From contig NC_071332.1 in assembly GCF_010183535.1 (NCBI RefSeq), positions 5,518,001 to 5,582,000 on the forward strand: a stretch of DNA of 64,000 nucleotides. The letters run 5' to 3'. Of this stretch, positions 1 through 10,976 are shown piece after piece. A program made the position numbers and the translations under genes. A model generated the notes under the pieces. It was not told where the DNA came from, ran no database searches, and saw only the letters and a list, made by a program, of their open reading frames with translations. Each line of letters begins with the position of its first letter. The first letter of the stretch is position 1. The DNA comes from Caenorhabditis remanei (lineage: Eukaryota > Nematoda > Chromadorea > Rhabditida > Rhabditidae).

Positions 1-2156
1 AGAAATGAGGAACAGAAGAACCGGAAATTGAGAAGAGAATGGGAGAGAAGAATTGGAAGATGGGATGACTCTGAAAAGTTGAGATTCGAGTTTTCTGGAG
101 CGGAATGAAGGGGATACGGGGTCAAGAATCAGTCTGCAAAATGTTACTGAAAGTTTCTGAACTTCAGTAGGGTTAGCTGATTTGAAATGTTCCGAGTTTC
201 TCTAAAGAAGACATTGATTACTTTAAAGGTAATACTACAATTCAGAACGTAAAAGTGCTCAAAATTTTCCAAACGATAAAACATTTATGAAATATCTCAA
301 ATGAACTACAGTACAGTATTGAAACACGGACCGGGGGAGGATCTCTGGGGTTTCAGGTCGAGATGTATAATGGAAAATATCAGTTGATTTCTTTACTGGA
401 TTTCAATTTTGCAGAATCATTTCAGGAAAAAGTTATACGTATATCCATAAACCAACTTGTTTCAACTTTTTTGTTGTTGTACGTTCTTCTCTTATCAAGT
501 AAAAGTCTCTTGAAACTGCTGATTCAGTCCTGTAAATCAATGAAACTACGTATAACTTTTTTCAGAAAATAGTTCAGCAAAATTGTTGGAATCTATATTT
601 GAAATCAGTACAATTGTTTTATTCGATTGATATACATCTATGCCGGGGCCTGTAACTCCATCTGGGGATCCTGTCCTAGTGAGAGAATATATGATGTTCG
701 AAACTAAACAAATTAAAGTTTAAAAAAAAATTTAAATCATTTAGACCCCAAAATCACCAAAAACTGTTGTGAATAATTATTTTGTTCCAAATGAGATATA
801 GATATCTTATTGGAATATGGTGTTAGTTATAGCATTATGGACCTACCCAAGAAGTAAACTTGTCTATTCACGAATGCAAAAAATGCATTAAATTGCATTC
901 ATGAATAGAATTAAATTCCATTAAATGGTACAAGTTTTCTTCGTGGGTAGGTCCATTACCATGCAAACCATCATGCACCGACTAATCATTTAAAAGCACA
1001 TAACGGTTTTTTGCAATTGTAAACCAATTCCTTAATAATGATTTGAATTTGAACATTAGTTTTCTTTTAAATTGTTGAGTTTCTGTTTGTATTAAATATT
1101 ATAAATTAATTTGTTTAGAGAAAAATTAATGTACGTCACCAGTTCGTTATTTATGAACATATTCACGAGCAGTAACTTGCGCTGTTTAACATATTTATAA
1201 ATATTTACTTGGACCTAAGTTACCAGGTATGATAGCGCAACTTATTGTTAGTTAATTGGCCCATTTAAAATGGCTTTTAAAATATTTCTATCCGGCCGGT
1301 GGTAAGTAGTAAACTAATAGAAACTGAAAACTACTTTCTAATTTGGTAATATTCAATTTAAAAATGATGAAAAGATTGAAATCCTGGGCTAATACTTGTA
1401 CCTCCTTGAGAGAAACAAGCTGAACGGTATAGTCCGTTACGATGGCATTACCGAAATTCGGACGAAACCTTCTGGTTAAAAATGTGCAAAACACAAAGTA
1501 GAAAATAGTCTGAAAATGTATGTATACATATTCTGCGAAGAACCACGATTAACATCTTCTCCCATCCGCTTGCCTTCTTCGCCGTGCACTTTTTTCGCCG
1601 AAACGAAACCATTATCTGATGCGCATACATGTCCGACACGGGCTTAAACGACTTCTGAAGCAGCCGAGTACTCCGGAATTATTTAGTCGGTGACGTTAAG
1701 GAATGAAGAGAATAAAGAGAAGAGTAAAGAAATAACAGAACAAAAAAGAATGGAAAAAAACGGGGAAAAGGAGACTGATTCTTGTGTTATTACAGCACGT
1801 TTCTCTCGACATACGACGTCGTCAGTAATCCATCCGAATCTCTATTTTCTCGTTTTCCTTGCGTGGGAACACGACGAAATTCGAGACGGATTGGTTTCTA
1901 CTACGACGTACTGAACGAACGACGAATTGATTGCACCCGGGAATGGTAAACAAACAAATATCTGCAAATGAATAGGTTTTTTGAGAAATTCGTCACAGCA
2001 AAAGTCAATGATTTTCTTATTTTTAGACTAATCAAATGACAATGCAGCTTGTGATATATGAATCAAGAAAAGAGGCAAAATGAACACGGAATGTACAGAA
2101 TAGGTTATAGGGGTTGAAGATACAGAAACTAAAGCACGAGGATAAAGAATAACACG
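1..2156. other. Intergenic or unresolved left edge, one hairpin repeat
   Basis: I find no exon chain here. Open frames are short and AT-biased and lack splice-joined continuations. The only clear structure is the foldback repeat at 838-956, listed separately. The stretch at about 1780-1920 is less AT-rich and contains repeated CGACG motifs, but I cannot assign it to a gene. The 3' untranslated region of the minus-strand cyclin gene should lie just left of 2157. Confidence 0.5.
838..956. repeat. Short foldback element with TGGACCTACCC ends
   Basis: The left end reads TGGACCTACCCAAGAAG and the right end is its near reverse complement, CTTCGTGGGTAGGTCCA. The inner parts also pair (GAATGCA blocks). 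A longer relative with similar ends lies at 28578-28955. This looks like a small non-autonomous palindromic element. Confidence 0.7.
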
Positions 2157-3301
2157 TTAAAGCGTGGTGAGCCTTCTGCTCTCAAGAACTGGATGTTCCT
2201 TGGTGGCGGAGTAGAAATCGAGCACCAAATGGCAAGCCTTATCGACAGACTCCTGTGGCCAGTTGCTGACATCGGCACTCCACCAACACGGATCCATATT
2301 TTGTTGAACAGGTTGATAGCCTTTGACTGTGAATGCGAGATGAAGAAGGGCGATGGCAATCATTTGAGGTTCTGTTGTGATGCACAATGTCGTGTAGATA
2401 CTGTCGTTGATGAATGTCCAAGCGATTTGAACAGCGTCGGTAATCTGAAAAAAATTTTAATGCAACACTTTCGAAAAAGTCGATATAATCGAGAAGTTGT
2501 CCCTAGAAATCGGATTTTTGGTTTAAAAAATCCCAAACTGTGTATGTTTCATAAAAATCTTACCTGCTCTCTGCTCATATCCGGGAACATTGTCTTATAC
2601 TCTAACAGTGCATCGTAAGGTAACCCAACTTGCAAATCAAACTTCAGTGTGTGCAACAATACTCGTTCGGCTCCCATTACTTCGTCCTGTAACAAGTAAT
2701 TGTAATTTTTGGTAATTGGTGGGAGTAAACCAGCGAAAATTATTAGTGTTGGCTAAATTTTCACTATTTAACTCTTACCACAAGACTATGATGATATTTT
2801 CCATAGATTTCTGGCCATTGTGCTTGTGCTGCTGCACACACATCTTTGCACTTTTTCGGGAAGTCTTCGACTTTTCCGGCCAAGAAAAGACAACTGATAG
2901 CGGTGATCTGAATTAAATTTTTTTGATAATTTTAAAACTTCAAAACTCAATAATACCTCTCTGTTAAAGTTTTGAAAGCTGTGTTCCATGTAAAATCGAT
3001 GGAAGTAAACTGCGGCGACACCGATAGTGGGACGTGGCTTACTGAAGTGATTAAATAATTTATTTTACTTTCGGAGAAGATAAATCTTACCAATTCAATG
3101 CAGCTCCGATCTCCGCAATCAACTTGATGCCTTCGCGACGATACAGCAGCTCTTGATCTTTGTTCATTCCAGCAAGAATAGATGGAGTGACCTGAGAACA
3201 GAGTTGTATATTTATTTTGAATATAAATGCCGATAATTTTTAGTTACCTTCAGCGCCTCCAATTGCCAAGTCCAGTCCGTCAATTTTAAGAACTCTGCCA
3301 T
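2157..3301 (-). CDS. ccnk-1: Cyclin K-like cyclin
   Basis: Cyclin K is the regulatory partner of the transcriptional kinases CDK12/CDK13 (CDK-9-like in nematodes) that phosphorylate the RNA polymerase II tail in the nucleus. Exons on the minus strand are 3301-3248, 3191-3091, 3041-2957, 2907-2779, 2686-2564 and 2444-2157. They join in frame to 259 residues. The first cyclin box shows YRREG, then [15 protein letters not shown], then [17 protein letters not shown], the classic cyclin K/T/L signature. The second box contains [11 protein letters not shown] and [12 protein letters not shown], both close to human cyclin K. A TTTCTAG acceptor lies about 20 bp upstream of the ATG. The protein stops soon after the second box, so the proline-rich tail of human cyclin K is absent. 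The symbol is from memory of the C. elegans gene and could be wrong; the family is secure. Confidence 0.88.
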
Positions 3302-3511
3302 TTTGTGTTTTTCGTCTAGAAATTCTTTTTCGAAATTCCTCGTCTAGAAATTCGTCAGAAGTTGCATAAAATACAAACTGGAAAGAAAGCAAGCCTAAGC
3401 GAAAACCTGCGAAAGCGCAAGTATTTTTCGGAGAGACTACGGTAAGCAAACGTACGCAATTGTTGACCGTAATCCTCCCAAAAATCGTTTGAATAAAATA
3501 AATTTTGTATG

Positions 3512-3940
3512 GAGTTGCAAGGACTTGTACAATATAAATTTCGTAAAATCTATATCATTTTGTTTTAAATTTCAAATTAAATAAGTAAATTAGCTATCGC
3601 GAGAATATTTTAAAACAATCAGAATAGTTTTTTAACTTAAGTACAAAAGCTATGCACATGAATACGTTTTGTCTGCAATTGCAAGGACTTGTACAATACA
3701 AATTTCGTAAAATCTATATCATTTTGTTTTAAATTTCAAATTAAATAAGTAAATTAGCTATCGCGAGAATATTTTAAAACAATCAGAATAGTTTTTAACT
3801 TAAGTACAAAAGCTATTTATGCACATGAATAAGTTTTACCTGCAATTGCAAGGCCTTGTACAATATAAATTTCGTAAAATCAATATTGTTTTGTTTTAAA
3901 TTTCAAATAGAAGTAATTAAGCTATTTCAGAAGTTGCAGA
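3512..3940. repeat. Tandem repeat, about 165 bp unit, 2.5 copies
   Basis: The landmark GCAAGGACTTGTACAAT starts at 3517 and 3681, and again with one change at 3848, giving periods of 164 and 167 bp. The first two units are nearly identical, including the stretch around GCTATCGCGAGAATATT. The third is shorter and diverged. It occupies the upstream region shared by the cyclin gene (minus) and the NF45-like gene (plus). Confidence 0.9.
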
Positions 3941-4266
3941 AAATACAAACAATTCGAATTAAAAGTGGTCGTTGCAGGATAAAATATTATTGGTGGAAGA
4001 AAAATGATAATTTATAGTTTTGAAGCTAGCTAGCCGAAACTAATTCATATGCGCGCATATGCGCATGCGCATAGCTTTTGAACTTGAGTTAATAACTATG
4101 CTGCAGCATGCTGATTGTTTTAAAATATTAATATAATTCACTCTAACAACGAGACTTCAGGCAATTTTCGTTGCCTAGCAATATGTTATATGTTTCTCTC
4201 CTCACCTACCTCTTTATCGGTATTCAAAACAAAAAAGCTAATTCTTCTCATTTTTCAGCAATAAAA

Positions 4267-5640
4267 ATGCCATTTGGCCATCGTAATAACAGCTACAAAT
4301 ATGGTGGATTTCGCCAATACCGCCCAGTTCAACAAACGCAAAATTACAATCAATTTGAAGCGCCACCTCCACCACCAAGTCGAAGCGTTTTTGACTTCAC
4401 TCTCGAACAGGGAAACTTGGCAGGAACGAAAACTGCCAAAACAGATTTGGTTTTTGCGAAGGTATCGGTAACTCAAAAATCAATACAGAATTTATATAAA
4501 CTTTTTTCAGGAAATAGTGGAACGCGCTGCCAACTTGACACCATCGCCCGAAGTGAGAAATCAAATAAAACAATATGCTCAAAAAGTGATTGTCGCGTTG
4601 GAGAAAGAGCATAGAGAGAATACTCTCCCAGAAGTCGGTGTGACTCGTATCATGCATGTCGGATCATTTGTCACTGGTACATCAACTCATTTATCAGATA
4701 AAAGTGATGTTGTAGTGCAATTGAAATGCCTTCCGTCATGTAAGCTCAGTTATTCAAAAAATTCATTTAGCCATATTTATTTATTTTCTTTTTTTTCAGT
4801 CGAAACTCTTCTGATACTCGGAAATAAGATTGTCGAAAATATACAGTCAGCAGACCCATCGGAGACTGGAGTCGCGCTTCCGACGGAGGATGGATGTATC
4901 ATTTCTTCTCATAACAAGCAAGTCAGAGTGCTCGTCACTATCAATCCATTGGATTCGGTGAAGTTGGAACCTGAGTTGCATTGTGAGTACCAATTCATAA
5001 AGAACTCAATATATTGGGTTCACTCTTTTTAAAAACTTAAATAAAAGTGCCCATTTTTTCAGTGGATGAAACTCGAATGATGATCAATCACTTCTCCTTG
5101 CGACACGTCAGTTGGCTCACAGAAATGACTGAATGCATTCCGAAGGAAACTGTGCAAGAATACCATGCTCTGATTCGTGTCCTGAAAGATGTTCGTTCTC
5201 GATTCCGCGGTCTCCAGCCTCTCTCGGTTTGGGCACTTCAATTTCTCGCATTCCATTGTTTGTTCGATGGACCAAACCGCCAAAAAACAAATCTCGGAAC
5301 CGCATTCCGTCGCTTTTTCGAGTTAATCAGTGCCGGAATCTTTCTCCCAAAGGCAGCTGGTCTAATGGATCCAACTGCTCCAAATCATCGAATTGGATTC
5401 GATTTGACATTCGAGCAAATGGATGAAGTCTGCATAGCAGCGCAGACTCTCATTCGTGTCTTTGCCACAGGAGATGATGGATATCGAGCGATTCTTGGAA
5501 CGGAAGGAACTGCTGCTGATCTCACTAAAACCACTTCTGTCTGGAATGGTATCACGATTCAACCAAGCGAGACTGCTTACGAAGATGGATGTTACGATCA
5601 ACCACCATCAGCAGAAGCGGAAAAGATTCCAGTGGTTTGA
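4267..5640 (+). CDS. NF45/ILF2-like DZF-domain protein
   Basis: NF45 pairs with NF90-type double-stranded-RNA-binding proteins through the DZF domain and acts in nuclear RNA processing. Exons are 4267-4461, 4511-4739, 4800-4982 and 5063-5640, giving 394 residues (human ILF2 is 390). The start was chosen because ATAAAAATGCC sits 7 bp after a TTTTTCAG acceptor, probably a trans-splice site; the N-terminal HRNNSYKYGGFRQYRP is Arg/Gly/Tyr-rich as in NF45. GSFVTGTSTHLSDKSD corresponds to the pseudo-nucleotidyltransferase GS loop, but the DxD metal motif of true transferases is replaced by DKSD, as expected for catalytically dead NF45. The C-terminal half (FLPKAAGLMDP, AAQTLIRV, ILGTEG) matches the DZF helical region. 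A polyadenylation signal AATAAA is at 5727-5732. The downstream GPDH gene starts 234 bp after the stop. Confidence 0.92.
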
Positions 5641-5874
5641 GATTTCATATTTTCCTTGACATCAAAATATAATTATTGATCTCTGTAATATTTTCAATAA
5701 TTTCACTTTTATCATGCCTTTTCTGTAATAAATCTCAAATTTATTCGTTTTCTAAACGTGAACTCTGACATGTTCCACATTCCACTTCATAACCATTCGA
5801 TTTTCAACCACTAGTTCTGTTTTTTTTCCACCATACAAAATAAGGGATCTCTATATCTACTTGGGTATAGTCTA
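5641..5874 (+). promoter_or_regulatory. Intercistronic region, possible operon junction
   Basis: This region contains the NF45-like gene's AATAAA (5727-5732). A T-rich run (TGTTTTTTTTCC, about 5818-5830) follows, then a possible acceptor, GTATAG, directly before the GPDH start. Roughly 135 bp separate the polyA signal and the start. That spacing and the U-rich element are what Caenorhabditis operons with SL2 trans-splicing usually show. Operon status is inferred, not shown. Confidence 0.45.
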
Positions 5875-8800
5875 ATGTCTCGAATTCTCGGACTCGGCGC
5901 TCTCGGAGTCACCGCCGCCAGCACTTTGGCTGTATACCAAACTCGTTTTGTCTCGAGAATTCACCAAGCATCATCATGTCAAATGAGTCGACTCGAAGAT
6001 CTTCCATCTCGTGAGACTATAGTCGATTCACTGAAAACTGAGAAACAATTCGATGTACTTGTGATCGGAGGAGGTTCCGCTGGAGCCGGAGTGGCTTTGG
6101 ATGCTCAGACACGTGGATTGAAGACTGCAATGGTGGAATACGGGGACTACTGTAGTGGGACGTCTTCGAAATCATCAAAACTTCTTCACGGAGGTGTCAA
6201 GTATTTGGAAACGGCGTTGAAAGAAATGGATTACGAACAGTATAAAATTGTGCAGGAAGGGTTGAATGAGAGGATAAACGTGATGAAGGCTGCACCGTTC
6301 TTGTCACACACTTTTCCAGTTTTGGTTCCAACTTATAAGTGAGTGTATACCTTTGACTGGTCAGCTGAAATCTTAGGGATTCTGAATCTGCGTGCAAAAT
6401 ATTTTCTGCAGTATCGCTCAATAGTTTTCAGTTGAAATTGTCCAACTTTGAGAGTGTGTCATAGTAATTCTGATTGTCACAGCCAGTGCGTTTTTAATGA
6501 ACTATGCAGATTAAAAGTAAAGCTTCATTTTTGTAGTTGACGACTCTTTTGAACGAGCATGGGGAGTTACGGTAATTTTAAGACGACAGCTCAAAAATCG
6601 AACTATTTTGCCCTGAAATTAGTCGATTCGAGGGAGAAATTACTTTGTCGGTATGTAACTTGTCGGTACGTCGCTTGTAGGAAGTGTCCGTACAGAAAAG
6701 TTGATAACTGCAAAAATGGAGTTCTACTTTTGATCCGTACGATCCATAACACATGTACTTTCTGGGACTGCTTGTTGTACCACGAACGCTCTCAAAGTTG
6801 CACGTTTTCAACTGAAAAAGGCAAAATATGATATCATTTTGGATGGTACTGTATATCTCTTCGAACTTTACCACATCTTGCAGATGGTGGCAATCTGTGT
6901 ACTATTGGGGAGGTGTCAAAGTTTATGACTTCCTAGCTGGAAAGGGGATTCTGAAACCGTCGAAATTTGTGAGCAAAGAAGAAGCCCTCGAAATCTGTCC
7001 CACAATCAAAAAGGAAGGATTGAGAGGTGCCATGCTCTATTATGATGGACAACAGAATGATGCTCGATTGGTTCTCGTGGTGGCACTGACTGCGATTCGA
7101 TATGGTGCTAAGGTTAGGGTTTCCAATAATTTTTCCATAAATAGTCGAGATTTTAGTGTGTGAACCATACGGAATGCATCAGTTTGTTGAAAGACTCGGA
7201 TGGAAAAGTGAATGGAGCAGTTGTGAAAGATCATGTTACTGGAGAGACTTATAAGATTAATGCGAAAGTAGTGGTGAATGCAACTGGCCCGTATAACGAT
7301 CACATTCGTAAAATGGCAGATGAGAAACGGAAACCGATGATCCTTGGAAGTTCGGGTATTCATCTTACTGTAGCCAAGTACTTCTGCCCTGGAAACACTG
7401 GACTCATCAATCCAAAATCATCAGATGGACGTGTTATTTTCGCTTTCCCATGGGAAGATGTCACAATCGTTGGAACAACTGATGATCCAGCTGAGGCATC
7501 ACACTCTCCTACTGTAACTGAGAAAGAGATTAAGTACATTTTGGATGAGATGAACAGAAGTTTCGCGAAAGAGTATCAGATCAAGCGGGAGGACGTGATT
7601 AGTGCGTGGTCTGGAATTCGTGGATTGGTGTTGGATCCGAGGAAGAAAGATCACAAGACATTGGCTAGAGGGCACTTGGTTGATGTAAGTGAACTAACAA
7701 GGAAAGGTCGTGGAGTCAGTTCGGAGTTATGGGACGTGACGTATATCATTGGAAAGCTGAAAAAAACGCGGATTCCAAATATATATTTAAATTTTGCCCT
7801 CAAGACCTGGTATTCGAGAAAAGCAAGGTCAAAAATCGGTAAAATAGAAAATTATTACTTCTTTAACACGCAAAATGACAAAAAAATTACAAAAAAAATC
7901 GTGTGTCAGAATGCTAATAATTTGAAATTTTCAAGAACTTTGATCTCGTTTTTATCGAATGCCAGGCCTCGAGGGCAAAATTTAAATATATATTTGGAAT
8001 CAGCGATTTCTCAGCTTTCCAATGATATAGGTTACGTCCCATAACTCCAAACTGACTCGATGACCTTCCCTAGTAAGCAATCAGCAAATCTGAGACTATC
8101 TCTTCCAGGTCGGAGCAACTGGTCTCATCACAATTGCCGGTGGAAAACTCACAACATTCCGTCATATGGCTGAAGAAACTATGGATAAAGTAGTTGAAGT
8201 GAACAAGTTGGAAGAAGCAAAACCCTGCGCAACTCGTGGAATGAAGTTCGAAGGTGGACACGAGTACACCCCAATGCTCTATCGCATCATCTCTAGAAAA
8301 TATGGACTCGAGGAGTCTGTCGCCACTCATTTGTGTCAAACATACGGAGACAAGGTTTACGAAGTTTTGAAATTGTGTAAATCCACTGGAAAGAAATTCC
8401 CAGCCATCGGGCATCGTCTTCATCCAGACTTCCCATTCCTGGAAGCAGAAGTGAGATATGCAGTGAAAGAGTACGCACGTATTCCCGCTGATATTCTCGC
8501 GAGACGGACTCGTCTCTCACTTTTGGATGCTCGTGCTGCCAGACAAGTTCTGCCACGTGTCGTTTCCATAATGGCAGAGGAATTGGAATGGTCTCCAGAA
8601 GAGCAAAAGAGACATTATGAGGAGGGATTGAAGTTTTTGAAAGTGGAGATGGGTGCATGCAATTTGGGAAAGGGAAAGGAGGACACGTTCGAGTTGAATA
8701 AGTGAGTTTGATTCTTTGCTTTTTATCAGAAGCTATCTCAATTATTTTCAGCGCCGAGAAGACTGCAATCTATAACATTTTCAAGAAAGTGGATCGAGAG

Positions 8801-9067
8801 AAACGTGGATATTTCTCTGGTGCAGATCTCAAAGTGTTTTTGAATAAACAGAAGAAGAGTGCGAACGTCCATCAGGATATTCTGGATGATGTGATTCTGG
8901 AGGCTAACGATGGAAACAAGTACATTTCTCCAGGAGACTTACACAAGGTTTTAGAGAGTATCTTTTAGTTTCAGTCATTCTATTTCCAGATCTATCTGGA
9001 CATCAAGAATGGCTCATTCAAAGGACGTCGCCTCGTCGACCATCTCGGTGAAGTGAAGTGGGAATGA
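5875..9067 (+). CDS. Mitochondrial FAD-dependent glycerol-3-phosphate dehydrogenase
   Basis: This enzyme oxidises glycerol-3-phosphate to dihydroxyacetone phosphate on the outer face of the inner mitochondrial membrane and passes electrons to ubiquinone. Exons are 5875-6338, 6884-7112, 7157-7684, 8109-8701, 8752-8947 and 8990-9067, giving 695 residues (human GPD2 is 727). Residues 1-35 form an Arg-containing, uncharged-to-basic leader suited to mitochondrial import. The FAD-binding loop is VIGGGSAGAG at residues 63-72, followed by SGTSSKSSKLLHGG. YYDGQQNDAR, NATGPYNDHIRKM and WSGIRGLVLDP all match GPD2. The C-terminus has two EF-hand-like segments that lack most calcium ligands. Introns 1 and 3 each contain a palindromic repeat. 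If the last splice is not used, the frame ends at 8968 instead. A polyA signal AATAAA lies at 9101-9106. Confidence 0.93.
6412..6853. repeat. Palindromic element (GCTCAA...GGTACTGTA family), in GPDH intron 1
   Basis: The start resembles CAGTATCGCTCAATAG and the end reads GGTACTGTA. Internally it carries the GTTGACAAC/TTTTTTGTA-type inverted blocks and a CTCTCAAAGTTG block shared with copies at 10434, 11875, 22065, 23378 and 58851. Confidence 0.65.
7692..8080. repeat. Palindromic element (GGAGTTATGGGACGT family), in GPDH intron 3
   Basis: The left half reads GGAGTTATGGGACGTGACG, then a GGAAAGCTG block, then CCAAATATATATTTAAATTTTG. The right half repeats these as reverse complements in the opposite order, ending ATAACTCCAAACTGACTC. 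Relatives lie in a SERINC intron (17241-17615) and in a phosphatase intron (24009-24358). Confidence 0.85.
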
Positions 9068-9216
9068 ACAAACAAATTCGATCAATTATTTTTTATTTTG
9101 AATAAAAAGAGCTCTTCGAGAGCTTTCTAAATTTAATCTATCTTGATTTTCCCATCAATCCATTAAAAAATTTATTTTATCAAATCTGGGGGATGATGAA
9201 AGAAAAGAAAACATTT

Positions 9217-10036
9217 TTACTGTGTCTTCGTAGCAGAATCGACTGTTTGACTAGATGAACTTGGTACCACTGGCCCAGAAGATCTTTGTAGAGGAGCTGG
9301 TTTTGATTCTTCTTCTGGTATCTTCTTGTCGGGCTCATCGAATGATTTCTCGAAACTACTACCATAGGAGAAACGACTGGATCTCTGAAAATCTTCCTCT
9401 CTGGAACGATTTATACATCACCAAAAGAAACTAACACTACTCCCCTGCTCGTCATTCGTCTTGCTCAATCGTCGTCTTATCAGATCTCCACTGGCTCCTT
9501 TCACGTGTGACGTTGGAGTTCGACGAGGAAGTCGACGTTGAGCGATTTTTGCAGCGATCTAAAGAATTATTAGCTCATCACAGTTCTTTCAACTGCGCTC
9601 GACCGAAATCTCCTTGAGAAATGTTTATTTTTCTCTGAGTCCCTCAATTTCGCACGCAATTTTCTTTGGTTTCGGTAGAGCGCGGTTGTAAGACGTGAGC
9701 CATGTTATAGGAGTGAGTGAGGACTGCTGTGATGACTGAGCTTACGTTTGGAGCAGCTGGAAACTCATCACCGTCTTCTTTGGTGGTTGAGGGACGACGA
9801 TCGGTTTGTTGATTGGATTCTGTTGACTTATCAGTGGAGATGGATTGTTCAAGTTGAGCAGTTCTTTGGCGATCTGGAAAAGTTTTTCTGAGAACTGTTA
9901 CATTTATTTATAGAATTGACGCCAGAAGCCAAATGATGACTCATCGTTCTTTTATAGGCTTTTTATAGGTTTATAGGTACACACTATTCACCAGTTTTCC
10001 CATTTCTCAAAACTTACTTTTCAGTCTCGAAGCCAT
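9217..10036 (-). CDS. Unrecognised 145-aa hydrophilic protein
   Basis: I do not recognise this protein. Minus-strand exons 10036-10018, 9873-9746, 9558-9436 and 9384-9217 join in frame to 145 residues beginning MASRLKNRQRTAQLEQ and ending SATKTQ. It has no membrane segment or signal peptide. It is rich in Ser, Thr, Lys, Arg and Gln, with a basic centre (IAAKIAQRRLPRRTP, then LIRRRLSK) followed by SSRSSRFSYGSSFEKSF, which resembles phosphorylation-prone disordered sequence. The start was chosen because a TTTCATTTCAG acceptor ends at 10074, 38 bp upstream of the ATG, and the ATG has an AAAATA context. A polyA signal (AATAAA on the minus strand) is at 9171-9176. It lies downstream of the globin gene on the same strand with about 940 bp between them, partly filled by a repeat. 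Exon calls rest on frame and splice signals only. Confidence 0.6.
9583..9701. repeat. Imperfect 120-bp palindrome (ACTGCGCTC...GAGCGCGGTTGTAAG)
   Basis: The left end AACTGCGCTCGACCGAAAT pairs with the right end TCGGTAGAGCGCGGTTGTAAG. The centre is a conserved CTCTGAGTCCCTCAATTTCG block. Copies occur at 22690-22815 and 34753-34878. This copy sits in an intron of the 145-aa gene. Confidence 0.8.
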
Positions 10037-10433
10037 TATTTTCCAGAAGTGAGTGAATAATTCCAGTAGAAATCTGAAATGAAAGGTGTTGAAGCTGAGA
10101 GCAAAGGAAACGAAGAAACTGATGATGACGGGGAGAAAAAAGAGAAAAAAAGCGGTGTGATGGGGGGAGGATGAGTCATCTCAAACCATAGGAACAGAAA
10201 ATGGACGAAGACGATTGCACCATAACAAAAAATATTGTAAAGACACAAACGGGGCACAGAGAAGAAGAAGAAGACCGCCCCGTTTGCTTTTTCTGTAAAT
10301 TCTCGTGACAGGTGACGGTACGTGGGAATGATCCGATTGATACACCTTCTGAAATCTTTTTGTCGATCTGTGTGTCTTATACTATCCAGATGTCTACAAG
10401 AACTTCAAATCTTCATTAGAAAAAACTCATACA

Positions 10434-10888
10434 GAACCGCTCAAAAGGTTATCAACTGTGGCTGTTTTCAGTGGAAACTGACTAAGTTGGACAGTGTATT
10501 TCGGTGTCATCTGATTGTCCGACAAACTCAATTTTGTATGGGCTGAACAGAGCAAAAATAGCACATAATTTTTGTAGTTGACCATTTTTTTGTAGAGACA
10601 CTACTTTGAAAGCCGCAGGTTGTCAAAGTGAAAAACTACAAAATTACGCTAATAACCCCTGAAATTAGTCGGTTTCAGGAAGAAATTACTTTGATGACCT
10701 ATAACTTTCAAGGAAGCATCCCTACTAAAAAATGTCCAACTACAAAAATGATGTGCTATTTTTGCTCTCTCTAACCGCTACAAAATAAAATTTGTCGGAC
10801 AATCAGGTGGCACCAAAATACACTCTCAAAGTCGACCTTTTTTTTACTGAAAACAGCCAAACCTGATAACTTTTCGAGCGGTACCGTA
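10434..10888. repeat. Palindromic element (ACCGCTCAAAAGGTTATCAAC family), intergenic
   Basis: The start is ACCGCTCAAAAGGTTATCA and the end is the reverse-complement-like TGATAACTTTTCGAGCGGT. The length is about 455 bp, with further internal pairing around the TTTTTGTAGTTGACC blocks. It lies between the globin stop and the 145-aa gene. Confidence 0.85.
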
Positions 10889-10976
10889 GATTCGTCTGTA
10901 TGTCTTACCATCCAGAGGTCCACAAGAACTTCAAATCTTCATTAGAAAAAAAAACTCATAGTTAAATAAGAAAAAA

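Noticed and set aside
8166..8705. Separate gene starting at the internal Met of the GPDH exon
   Set aside because: It is the continuation of the GPDH frame; a CAG acceptor at 8108 joins the exon in frame to the upstream dehydrogenase sequence.
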